DNA from: Opitutaceae bacterium
GTDB lineage: Bacteria > Verrucomicrobiota > Verrucomicrobiia > Opitutales > Opitutaceae
Assembly: GCA_028280955.1 (NCBI GenBank)
Contig: JANQKU010000081.1
Coordinates: 1 to 53,696 of the forward strand
Length of the DNA stretch: 53,696 nt
Direction: 5' to 3'
Part shown: positions 8,325 to 15,859 of the stretch, piece after piece
Layout: each line of letters opens with the position of its first letter
How positions within the stretch are numbered: position 1 is the stretch's first letter
Notes under the pieces: model-generated
Databases searched by the model: none
What the model was told of the DNA's origin: nothing
What the model saw: only the letters and a program-made list of their open reading frames with translations
Translations under genes and position numbers: made by a program

Positions 8325-9090
8325 CCTCGTATTCATTGGATCCATTATAGGCTGGCTATTGCTCACGGGTATTTTGAGCAGGCCGTTGGAGCTTAAGGTC
8401 TGGGATAAAGTGAAAGCGGCTCAACCACAGCTTCAACTGAAAAACATTGAAGAGGGACTGGGGCAGGGGATTACGATCGGTTTATTAGGTGGTTTTCGCT
8501 CCCTTATTGCAGATGGGCTCTGGCTCAAAACAAACAATGCATGGGAACGGCGTGATTTACCCGCGACCCAAACGTTAATTAGTATGGTCACTGCAGTCGA
8601 TCCTCGACCTCTTTATTTTTGGATAAATGGCGCGAGAATAGTTGCCTACGATATGCCTATGTGGCGAATTGAAGCCGTTGGTCGCTATGAGGATGTTCCC
8701 ATATCGATTCGTGAGCGGATCATGGGAGAGCATGGTATTTTAGCATTGGAATATCTCAAAGAGGGTTTGTTACACCACCCACAGGATCCAATTCTTTATG
8801 CCGAAATGGCGATGATTTATCATCGGAAGCTGAACAATATGAAAACGGCATTGGAATATTACCGATTGGCTGCGATTCAACCGGAGGTTCCGTTTTACAT
8901 TGGAAGATTATATGCCGAATTGTTGCGTAAAGCGGGACAAACAGAAAAAGCTTACCAATGGTTAATTTTGTTACATCCAACCTTGCCAAAGGGCAATATT
9001 TGGGCCATGCCTGATGTTGTTTTGGGGAAAATCAGAGAACTTGAGGAGGAACTTGGCATTGAGACAGAGGATCTTTATCGATTTGAGTAG
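8314..9090 (+). CDS. Membrane-anchored helical-repeat (TPR-like) protein of the ABC operon
   Basis: The frame is open from 8194, but the first ~40 residues would be inside the permease gene. A GTG at 8314, overlapping the permease stop by 11 bases, gives 258 residues with an N-terminal membrane helix (residues ~4-22, VFIGSIIGWLLLTGIL). The rest is helical: residues ~130-215 contain TPR-like helix pairs (LALEYLKEGLLHHPQDPILY, MAMIYHRKLNNMKTALEYYR). A GADGLWLK-like stretch (IADGLWLKTNNAW) precedes them. It is probably anchored in the inner membrane and could act as an adaptor for the exporter. The family is not one I can name, and the start is a choice between weak sites. Confidence 0.7.
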   Translation: MKSNLVFIGSIIGWLLLTGILSRPLELKVWDKVKAAQPQLQLKNIEEGLGQGITIGLLGGFRSLIADGLWLKTNNAWERRDLPATQTLISMVTAVDPRPLYFWINGARIVAYDMPMWRIEAVGRYEDVPISIRERIMGEHGILALEYLKEGLLHHPQDPILYAEMAMIYHRKLNNMKTALEYYRLAAIQPEVPFYIGRLYAELLRKAGQTEKAYQWLILLHPTLPKGNIWAMPDVVLGKIRELEEELGIETEDLYRFE

Positions 9091-9103
9091 CGATTTTATC
9101 TTT

Positions 9104-9200
9104 AGTAAATTAGGTAATATAGTAAACTTTAAACTTGAATTTACTCAACACAATAATTTTAACTACCTTAATCAGTTGATATTAATGTGGAGTAAACTTT
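9104..9200. promoter_or_regulatory. Repeats upstream of the sulfate-activation operon, candidate operator
   Basis: The 176-base gap before cysC holds the 10-mer AGTAAACTTT twice, at 9121-9130 and 9191-9200, exactly 70 bases apart. There is a further AGTAAA at 9104-9109 and an inverted TTTACTC at 9140-9146, which pairs with GAGTAAA at 9190-9196. Such spaced repeats in front of an operon suggest a regulator binding region, but no known operator is recognised and the region is AT-rich, where repeats arise easily. Confidence 0.35.
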
Positions 9201-9266
9201 CATTCAAAAAGAAGATTTTGGCGTCATTACCCGCCAACAAGTTCTTCTTGTATACAGGGAACAGAG

Positions 9267-9866
9267 ATGACGGATAACTTATTTCCCATAGATAAAAAGA
9301 TACTCAGCAGGTCAGCGAAGGAAACACTTCTGCAACAGCATAGTCAGGTGATCTGGTTATATGGTCTGTCCGGTTCTGGCAAAAGTACTTTGGCCAATGC
9401 TCTGGAACGTAGGCTTCATGCAGAGGGTTTAGCGACAGTTTTACTTGATGGAGATAACGTTCGAAGGGGATTGAACGCAGGGCTTGGCTTTAGCGATGAA
9501 GACAGAATGGAAAATATTCGCCGGATAGCAGAAGTTTCGAAACTTTTTGTTGAAGCAGGAATCGTCACACTTAATTCCTTCATCACACCACAGAATAACC
9601 TACGTGGAATAGCACGAAATATTATTGGTGCTCAGAACTTGATTGAAATATACGTAGAATGCTCCTTTGAAGAGTGTGCCCGCAGAGATGTCAAAGGTCT
9701 CTATGCCAAAGCAAAAGCAGGCGAGGTATCAAATTTTACCGGACAGGATTCATCTTTTGAAGCGCCAGAAAATCCAGATTTGACTCTTAATACCGAAAAA
9801 ACATCAGAAGCAGAAACCCTTGAAATTTTATACCAGTTCATTCGCCCTAGGCTCAATCTGAAATGA
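9267..9866 (+). CDS. cysC: Adenylyl-sulfate kinase
   Basis: A 199-residue kinase that phosphorylates adenosine 5'-phosphosulfate (APS) to PAPS in the cytosol. It has Walker A GLSGSGKST (residues 33-41) and the family motifs DGDNVRRGLN, DRMENIRRIAEVSKLF, RDVKGLYAKA, FTGQD and EAPENPDL. Length agrees with stand-alone CysC (about 200 residues). The ATG at 9267 is preceded by AGGGAAC at a good distance. It is the first gene of cysC-cysD-cysN, with 33 bases to cysD. The segment around residues 107-115 (SFITPQNNLRG) differs from the usual SFISP-x-R form, a variation within the family. The function is secure. Confidence 0.95.
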   Translation: MTDNLFPIDKKILSRSAKETLLQQHSQVIWLYGLSGSGKSTLANALERRLHAEGLATVLLDGDNVRRGLNAGLGFSDEDRMENIRRIAEVSKLFVEAGIVTLNSFITPQNNLRGIARNIIGAQNLIEIYVECSFEECARRDVKGLYAKAKAGEVSNFTGQDSSFEAPENPDLTLNTEKTSEAETLEILYQFIRPRLNLK

Positions 9867-9899
9867 TTCTTTCCCAAACGTATTTTAAATGATAATACT

Positions 9900-10805
9900 A
9901 TGACTTACTACCATTTAAGCCATCTCCAACAGCTCGAATCGGAAGCGATTTTTATTATGCGAGAAGTGGCGGCTCAATTCGAGAGACCTGCTTTGCTCTT
10001 TTCAGGTGGGAAAGATTCTATTGTTTTGGTTCGCCTAGCTCAAAAGGCATTTTCTCCAGCTCGTATTCCTTTTCCTCTCTTGCATATCGATACCGGCCAT
10101 AATTTCCCGGAGACTCTGGAATTTAGAGATAAATTAGTCGAAGATATTGGGGCTCGTCTCGTCGTTAAATTAGTTCAAGATACGATCGATCAAGGCCGTG
10201 CAGTGGAAGAAAAGGGTGTGAATGCCAGCCGTAATGCTTTGCAAACAGTTACATTACTCGATGCTCTTGAAGAGCTACAGATTGAGGCAGCGCTTGGAGG
10301 AGCACGGCGGGATGAAGAAAAAGCCCGGGCAAAAGAACGATTTTTTTCCCATCGAGACGAATTTGGTCAATGGGATCCCAAGAACCAACGACCAGAACTC
10401 TGGAACCTTTTCAACGGTTATAAACAAATGGGAGAGCATTTTAGAGTCTTTCCTTTGAGTAACTGGACGGAGATGGATGTCTGGCAGTATATTGCCAAAG
10501 AAAATCTGGATATTCCCAGTATTTATTTCTCACATGATCGGGAAGTGATTGATCGTTCCGGTACGCTCCTAGCCAATACAGAGTATGTCACAGTTCAACC
10601 AAATGAAACAGTGGAAACTCGCCGGGTTCGTTTTCGAACAGTCGGAGACATGACTTGCACTGGAGCCGTTGAATCCGAAGCATCATCATTGAGTGATATT
10701 ATTCAGGAAGTTGCGGCTGCTCGTCAAACAGAACGGGGAACTAGAGCCGATGACAAACGTTCCGAAACAGCGATGGAAGATCGTAAAAAACAAGGGTATT
10801 TTTAA
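9900..10805 (+). CDS. cysD: Sulfate adenylyltransferase subunit 2
   Basis: A 301-residue ATP-pyrophosphatase-type subunit that makes APS from sulfate and ATP, driven by GTP hydrolysis in CysN. The PP-loop SGGKDS lies at residues 35-40. Further family markers are LLHIDTGHNFPE, GGARRDEEKARAKER, the segment FPLSNWTEMDVWQYI and the C-terminal RTVGDMTCTGAVES. It ends with the usual basic tail (KKQGYF). The length equals that of typical CysD (~300). It is followed after 12 bases by cysN, its obligate partner. No reductase genes (cysH, cysI, cysJ) lie nearby, so the fate of the PAPS is not shown by this locus. Confidence 0.97.
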   Translation: MTYYHLSHLQQLESEAIFIMREVAAQFERPALLFSGGKDSIVLVRLAQKAFSPARIPFPLLHIDTGHNFPETLEFRDKLVEDIGARLVVKLVQDTIDQGRAVEEKGVNASRNALQTVTLLDALEELQIEAALGGARRDEEKARAKERFFSHRDEFGQWDPKNQRPELWNLFNGYKQMGEHFRVFPLSNWTEMDVWQYIAKENLDIPSIYFSHDREVIDRSGTLLANTEYVTVQPNETVETRRVRFRTVGDMTCTGAVESEASSLSDIIQEVAAARQTERGTRADDKRSETAMEDRKKQGYF

Positions 10806-10817
10806 TCAGGTTTTAGA

Positions 10818-12086
10818 ATGACTAAAGAAGTAACATACGAAAACATGGACCTACTCAGGTTTACAACTGCAGGCAGTGTTGATGATGGTAAAAGTACTCT
10901 TATTGGAAGGTTGCTTTATGATTCAAAAGCAATCTTTGAGGATCAGTTAGATGCAATTGAAAAAAGCAGTGAAATGCGAGGAGATGAAAACGTTAATCTC
11001 GCTTTGTTAACTGATGGACTGAAAGCCGAACGGGAACAGGGAATAACCATTGATGTTGCCTACAGGTACTTTGCCACACCTCGCCGAAAATTCATTATTG
11101 CGGATACCCCTGGGCATATTCAATACACTCGTAATATGGTAACGGGTGCATCGACTGCAGACTTGGCTATTATTTTGATTGATGCCCGAAAAGGTGTGAT
11201 TGAACAAACATGCCGGCATGCGTTTATTGCCTCTCTCCTCAAAATTGAACACTTAGTAGTCTGTGTGAATAAAATGGACTTGGTTGATTACAAGGAAAGT
11301 GTTTTTGATGAGATAGTAGAGGCTTTCTCCGCCTTTGCTTCCCGCCTTCATGTTTCGGATATTAAATTTATCCCGATCAGTGCGTTGCATGGAGATAACG
11401 TTGTAGATAAATCGGACAAAATGCCTTGGTATCAAGGCGCATCTCTTTTATTCACTCTAGAGACTGCCTACATCGGCAGTGACGCCAACCATGTGGATGC
11501 TCGTTTCCCGATACAATGGGTTATTAGACCACAATCAAAGGAACATCACGATTTTAGAGGTTTTGCTGGTCGAATCGCAGCAGGTGTCTTTAAGCCAGGC
11601 GATGAAGTTATAGCATTACCCTCGGGATTTACATCGCGGGTCAAGGATGTTCGAACATTTGAGGGGCCTCTCGAAGAGGCTTTCCATCCAATGTCTGTTA
11701 CTATTACTCTGGAAGACGAAATTGATATTAGCAGGGGAGACATGCTGGCTAAGCCTAATAATATTCCCGAAATCGGACAAGATATCGAGCTGATGATTTG
11801 TTGGTTTTCTGAAAAAAAACTTCAGCCACGAGGAAAATATTTGATCAAACATACGTCTCGGGATGCAAAGTGTTTGGTAAAAGAAATTCGTTATAAAGTA
11901 GATATCAATACGCTTCACAAAATAGAGAGCGATCTGGAGGTATCTCTCAATGATATTGCTCGTATTCAAATTAGAACGACACAACCTTTATTTTACGATT
12001 CCTACAATAAAAACCGCAATACCGGAAGCGTCATTTTGATTGATGAATTCACGCATAATACCGTTGCAGCTGGAATGATTATCTAG
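10818..12086 (+). CDS. cysN: Sulfate adenylyltransferase subunit 1 (GTPase)
   Basis: A 422-residue GTPase subunit of ATP sulfurylase. It has the P-loop GSVDDGKST (residues 19-27), switch region EREQGITIDVAYRYF, DTPGH (96-100) and NKMD (151-154). Beta-barrel domains II/III follow (RGFAGRIAAG, then FYDSYNKNRNTGSVILID at the end). An AGG sits about 7 bases before the ATG. At 422 residues it is somewhat shorter than the ~475-residue E. coli form but ends at the normal C-terminus of domain III, so it is complete and has no fused CysC domain, in line with the separate cysC gene upstream. It works as a heterodimer with CysD. Confidence 0.97.
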   Translation: MTKEVTYENMDLLRFTTAGSVDDGKSTLIGRLLYDSKAIFEDQLDAIEKSSEMRGDENVNLALLTDGLKAEREQGITIDVAYRYFATPRRKFIIADTPGHIQYTRNMVTGASTADLAIILIDARKGVIEQTCRHAFIASLLKIEHLVVCVNKMDLVDYKESVFDEIVEAFSAFASRLHVSDIKFIPISALHGDNVVDKSDKMPWYQGASLLFTLETAYIGSDANHVDARFPIQWVIRPQSKEHHDFRGFAGRIAAGVFKPGDEVIALPSGFTSRVKDVRTFEGPLEEAFHPMSVTITLEDEIDISRGDMLAKPNNIPEIGQDIELMICWFSEKKLQPRGKYLIKHTSRDAKCLVKEIRYKVDINTLHKIESDLEVSLNDIARIQIRTTQPLFYDSYNKNRNTGSVILIDEFTHNTVAAGMII

Positions 12087-12114
12087 GAAGCTGATTGAAA
12101 CTCGTCTTCCTTTT

Positions 12115-13008
12115 ATGAATTTCTCTCGACTGGGTATTTGGTTTTCTGCAGCTCGGCCTAAGACTCTGCTGGCAGCTGTTATCCCAGTCATGGTCGGTTC
12201 ATCAATTGCCTGGAGAGATGGTTGGTTGACTTGGAGTGCCGCTGGATGGTGTCTGCTTTTTGCCCTCCTGGTTCAAATTGGCACTAATTTAGCCAACGAT
12301 TATTTTGATTACATAAAAGGAGCTGATGGTCTTGATCGTGAAGGGCCAAAGCGTGCCGTCAGCTCTGGGCAAATTGCGCCGGCAGTGATGTTACGGGCTT
12401 TTGTCATTGTTTTTGTCTTGGCCTTTATATCAGGTTTAAATCTGATCACTTTTCGGGGCTGGGAAATGTTGCCGATCGGAGTTCTCAGTATTCTCTTTGG
12501 TTTTGCCTATACCGGTGGGCCTTTTCCTCTAGCTTACCATGGTCTGGGAGACTTTTTTGTCTTTCTTTTTTTTGGTTTGGTTGCCGTGATGGGGTCTTAT
12601 TATGTTCAAACGGGCGACCTCAATCTATTGCCTTTTTTGAGCGCTATTCCAGTCGGGTTGTTAGCTACTAACATTTTGGTAGTAAATAATTATCGAGATA
12701 AGGAAACAGATAAGAGAGTAGGCAAACGCACGCTGGTTGTTCTTTTGGGTAAGAAAATTTCCCGGTGGCAATACGCTTTCAGCATATTCATTGCTTTTCT
12801 TATCTGTATTGTTTTAGCGATTTTGGGATACGGGTCCTGGATATTATTACCTCTACTTTTAGTTCCTTATTCTATTAAACTTTGTATCTTATTAAATGAA
12901 GGAGTATCCGGAGAAGATTATAATCATCTCTTGGGTAAAAGCGCAGGGCTGTTAATGGGATACGGTATTCTCTTTTCACTGGGTATTATCTTATCGGTGG
13001 TATTATGA
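12115..13008 (+). CDS. menA: 1,4-dihydroxy-2-naphthoate polyprenyltransferase
   Basis: A 297-residue UbiA-family prenyltransferase with about nine membrane helices, predicted to attach a polyprenyl chain to dihydroxynaphthoate in menaquinone synthesis. The first Asp-rich motif is NLANDYFDYIKGAD (Asn58, Asp62, Asp65) and the second is NNYRDKETD, both facing the active site and binding Mg-diphosphate. The N-terminal segment WFSAARPKTLLAAVIPV is typical of MenA rather than UbiA. It sits 28 bases after cysN and may be read through from that operon, but there is no metabolic link. Other men genes are not in the window. Confidence 0.93.
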   Translation: MNFSRLGIWFSAARPKTLLAAVIPVMVGSSIAWRDGWLTWSAAGWCLLFALLVQIGTNLANDYFDYIKGADGLDREGPKRAVSSGQIAPAVMLRAFVIVFVLAFISGLNLITFRGWEMLPIGVLSILFGFAYTGGPFPLAYHGLGDFFVFLFFGLVAVMGSYYVQTGDLNLLPFLSAIPVGLLATNILVVNNYRDKETDKRVGKRTLVVLLGKKISRWQYAFSIFIAFLICIVLAILGYGSWILLPLLLVPYSIKLCILLNEGVSGEDYNHLLGKSAGLLMGYGILFSLGIILSVVL

Positions 13009-13029
13009 TCTACTGCCGTGCAATAAAAA

Positions 13030-13052
13030 GGCCGCTCTCTTGCAAGGCGGCC
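13030..13052 (-). terminator. Rho-independent terminator for trxA
   Basis: Inverted repeat GGCCGC (13030-13035) / GCGGCC (13047-13052) with an 11-base loop. On the minus strand it is followed by CTTTTTATTG, a proper U-tract, placing a terminator 33 bases after the trxA stop. It also lies 21 bases after menA on the other strand, where the tail is A-rich, so it mainly serves trxA. Confidence 0.8.
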
Positions 13053-13084
13053 AAATAAATAGTCGATTAGAAAGATTCTTTTTA

Positions 13085-13411
13085 TCAGATATGAGCAGAT
13101 ATTTTGGACTGGAGATCTGCTTTGCCCACCATCCCGACAAATTGCTCGGCAATTTCGCCTCCCTTGAAAAGAAGGATAGTTGGGATCGCACGGATATTAA
13201 ATTTTGAGGCGATATCACCATTATCGTCTACATCTACCTTGCAGATTTTCACTTTCCCCGAAAGTTCTCCAGCTAATTCTTCCAGGACGGGCGCAATAGC
13301 TTTACAAGGGCCACACCATGGAGCCCAGAAGTCAACGAGAACGGGGATATCGCTCTTTTCAATGGTATCCTGAAAGGTATCAGAAGTGAGGTCTTGGATA
13401 AGATCTGACAT
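13085..13411 (-). CDS. trxA: Thioredoxin
   Basis: A 108-residue thioredoxin reducing protein disulfides in the cytosol. The active-site WCGPC is at residues 32-36, preceded by VLVDFWAP. The cis-proline motif RAIPT and the GGEIAEQFVGMVGK segment are both conserved. Length and motifs fit canonical TrxA. It stands alone between menA (convergent) and the scpA cluster, with 120 bases upstream for its own promoter and a clear terminator downstream at 13030-13052. No ribosome binding site is obvious before the ATG. Thioredoxin can also supply electrons to PAPS reductase, though that gene is not nearby. Confidence 0.97.
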   Translation of the reverse strand: MSDLIQDLTSDTFQDTIEKSDIPVLVDFWAPWCGPCKAIAPVLEELAGELSGKVKICKVDVDDNGDIASKFNIRAIPTILLFKGGEIAEQFVGMVGKADLQSKISAHI

Positions 13412-13531
13412 TTTACTATTTTATTTGATAAAAAATGGATTTGCTGATTTTTCTAACAGCTGAACAGGGGCTTCTCATGGAGGAGTTGTCAAGTGCTCTT
13501 TGCTACTTTTCGAGAAAACAAGCCTGAGAAT

Positions 13532-13816
13532 CTATTCGGGAGTAGATTTCTCGATGATTTCAGAGAGTTCCTTTGGTTCAACTTGATTGAGTTTCTTGCC
13601 CCGGGTTTTGAGTTCTTCAAATGTTTTGAGCGCAGTTTCAGTCAGGCGTTCATGAGTTTCTTCAGATCCACCTACAACAGAAAACTCCTCGGCTTTGGTA
13701 ATCCTTTTATGACCATCTTCATTATCAAGGCCTATACCCAGAAGATGTGCCGGTTTTTTTTCTGAATTTTTTTGTCTCACGTGAGCGTACAGTGCTTCAG
13801 GTTTTGATAGATTCAA
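13532..13816 (-). CDS. Small conserved-looking hypothetical protein coupled to scpA
   Basis: A 94-residue charged protein whose frame begins at a TTG (13816) that overlaps the 3' end of scpA by 20 bases; a GTG at 13780 is an alternative start. The sequence is Glu/Lys-rich (29 acidic or basic residues in the last 60) and has the centre LLGIGLDNEDGHKRITKAEE followed by a helix of about 35 residues. The composition and the coupling to scpA argue for a real gene, and the opposite-strand frame here looks like a shadow. It occupies the place where scpB would often be, but it has no resemblance to the winged-helix ScpB. No function can be assigned. Confidence 0.6.
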   Translation of the reverse strand: MNLSKPEALYAHVRQKNSEKKPAHLLGIGLDNEDGHKRITKAEEFSVVGGSEETHERLTETALKTFEELKTRGKKLNQVEPKELSEIIEKSTPE

Positions 13817-14561
13817 GCTTGTTTTGCGAAATTACCCTACAGTTAATATCGGAAAATGATTCGGTTTGTGAAATGGTAATTCGTTTCATTCGAACAAGTT
13901 CGAGCACTGCTAAAAATGTTACAATAAGAACGCGAACGTTTGTGGAACCTGGAAAAAGACTGGAGAAGGTAAAACTCTGGGTCTGTTCTGTTTTTTGAAT
14001 AATCATCTCCATTTGATCCACTACAGTCGTTTGATCATCGTTAATATCACCGATTACCAGCTTCTCAGCCAATCGTCTGAGCACATTATTAAAGGTATTC
14101 CATAGATTGACCTCATCAATATTCTGGAGAGGTCGCAGTTCCAAATCAAAGTTACTTGTTCGTTGTTGGTCCAAAGCAATCATGTTTGACTGCGATGTTG
14201 CCAAATCATCCAGGGTTCCTGCAGCTTCTTTAAACTTTTTGTATTGGAGAAGTTGATGGACGAGTTCCCAGCGAGGATCCAGTTCATCTTCCTCTGCATC
14301 CGGATCAACTACCTGCTCGTGTTTTGGCAGAAGTAGACGACTTTTAATCTCCATTAAGGTGGCTGCCATGACAAAGAAATCCCCAGCTATCTCGAGATGG
14401 AGTTCCTCCATTGCGTAAAGAATGTCGAGATATTGATGAAGGACTTGGCTAATCGGAATATCATAAACGTCAATCTCATGTTTTCGAATGAGAAAAAGCA
14501 AAAGATCGAGGGGTCCTTCAAAAACGGGGAGTTTTATGCGATGATCAAGTTCGGCAGGCAC
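13797..14561 (-). CDS. scpA: Segregation and condensation protein A
   Basis: A 254-residue kleisin that bridges the heads of SMC in the bacterial condensin and helps chromosome segregation. The N-terminal SMC-neck-binding motif LPVFEGPLDLLLFLIRKHEI and the following segment YDIPISQVLHQYLD are diagnostic, as is FFVMAATLMEIKSRLLLPK. The acidic linker (DPDAEEDELDPRWELV) and the C-terminal winged-helix region (TFLAVLELVRMKRI) are in place, so the gene is complete. An scpB gene is not adjacent; the next gene on the strand is the small unknown 13532-13816. The SMC gene is not in the window. Confidence 0.93.
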   Translation of the reverse strand: MPAELDHRIKLPVFEGPLDLLLFLIRKHEIDVYDIPISQVLHQYLDILYAMEELHLEIAGDFFVMAATLMEIKSRLLLPKHEQVVDPDAEEDELDPRWELVHQLLQYKKFKEAAGTLDDLATSQSNMIALDQQRTSNFDLELRPLQNIDEVNLWNTFNNVLRRLAEKLVIGDINDDQTTVVDQMEMIIQKTEQTQSFTFSSLFPGSTNVRVLIVTFLAVLELVRMKRITISQTESFSDINCRVISQNKLESIKT

Positions 14562-14607
14562 TGCTTTTCATTTTCTGGCTGAGGGTTTGAGGCAATCTAA
14601 AAATATG

Positions 14608-15858
14608 TTAATTTTTGCGGTGGAAGCAGGCCATAAAAAAACCATCTCCATCAAAATCATTGGGGAAGATAGTTAAGGTGTTGTCTGACGGGATTAAGCC
14701 GAAAGATTTGAGAGGCCGCTTCAGCATGAAATCAGAATCTTGCTGGAGAAAAGTAGCAACAGTTTCTTCGTTCTCTTTTACTGCTAGAGAGCAGGTGATA
14801 TAAACCAGTTGGCCACCTGGTTTAACGAGGGAGGATTTTTCCAGGAGAAGTTTTTGCTGTGTTTTACTATAGCCTGAAATCATCTCAGAAGTTGTCTGAT
14901 GACGTAGGTAAGGCCTTCTTCTCCAGGTTCCGGAGCCACTGCAGGGTGCATCAATCAAAACACCGTCAAATTGTTTGGGAAAATTCTTTTCTGTTTCTGG
15001 ATTATGAGAGATACGGATATTGGAATAGCCTGCTCGATTCGATCTCATTTTCAGTTCGGAAAGAATTTCTTTACGGATATCGCTTGCCCAAACAATCCCG
15101 GATGGGCCTACAAAATTGGCTAATTGAAGCGTTTTACCTCCAGCTCCTGCACAGGCATCAAACCAGATTTCATCACGAGCAGGAGCAACCATTTCAAGGA
15201 GAACTTGAGAAGCTATATCCTGTATTTCGATTTTTCCTTCCCGGTAAGCAAGGCTTTGATCAATTTTGGCAGATGGGTGGACTTTTCCTGCTGTCGGTAA
15301 ATGTGTTGATTGCGAAATCGAAAATCCTTCCTGTTGCAAATCAGAAAAAACAACAGACGCGTTTTTTAGAGCACGAATCCACAGGGGAGCTTTTTGCAGT
15401 AAAACGGCTTCATCAATTTTTTGACGATTGCGACCAAACCATTCGGGAATAAGTTGTGTTCGTCTGATGGGATACTTTGTAAGGATTTTATCTTCGAGAA
15501 TCTGCTTACGTTCTTCCCAACTCTTTTCAGGAGAAAGAAACTCCAGCAGTTCGGAATCGATGGAATCTTTATGCTTTTTTATTTCAGGAATTTCGTCAGC
15601 TAAAGCGACCAGTAAGTCGAGCGCTGTTTCAGCAGATGATACACGTAAGGGATCAATGTATTCTCGATATCGCAACCAAGTATAGACTAACTCTTGGTAA
15701 AATCGTCTGTCACGAGATCCAAATTGTTTGTTTTTACGAAGTTGAAAACGGAAGAGGGTAGCAAAATCTTTACCCGGCGAAAGATTCTTTTCTGCTTCGT
15801 CGATGAGTCGCAGAAGCGTACGGCGTTGATTCTGGATGATACCCGAAGATGAGGGCAT
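14608..15858 (-). CDS. RsmB/NOP2/sun-type rRNA cytosine-C5 methyltransferase
   Basis: A 416-residue SAM-dependent m5C methyltransferase. Residues ~1-110 resemble the NusB-like RNA-binding domain of RsmB. The catalytic domain has SAM motif I ACAGAGGKTLQLA, the motif IV cysteine in DAPCSGSGTWRRRP and the motif VI nucleophile in VYITCSL, so both catalytic cysteines are present. The C-terminal end FDGDGFFMACFHRKN is the usual close. The likely target is C967 of 16S rRNA (RsmB), but RsmF-type or other specificity cannot be excluded. It starts 1 base after the stop of lptD on the same strand, implying co-transcription from lptD. Confidence 0.9.
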   Translation of the reverse strand: MPSSSGIIQNQRRTLLRLIDEAEKNLSPGKDFATLFRFQLRKNKQFGSRDRRFYQELVYTWLRYREYIDPLRVSSAETALDLLVALADEIPEIKKHKDSIDSELLEFLSPEKSWEERKQILEDKILTKYPIRRTQLIPEWFGRNRQKIDEAVLLQKAPLWIRALKNASVVFSDLQQEGFSISQSTHLPTAGKVHPSAKIDQSLAYREGKIEIQDIASQVLLEMVAPARDEIWFDACAGAGGKTLQLANFVGPSGIVWASDIRKEILSELKMRSNRAGYSNIRISHNPETEKNFPKQFDGVLIDAPCSGSGTWRRRPYLRHQTTSEMISGYSKTQQKLLLEKSSLVKPGGQLVYITCSLAVKENEETVATFLQQDSDFMLKRPLKSFGLIPSDNTLTIFPNDFDGDGFFMACFHRKN

Positions 15859-15859
15859 T

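Noticed and set aside
14859-15452. A 197-codon plus-strand frame
   Set aside because: It lies entirely opposite the RsmB-like methyltransferase gene, which has clear catalytic motifs; the plus-strand translation has no recognisable family and low-quality composition.
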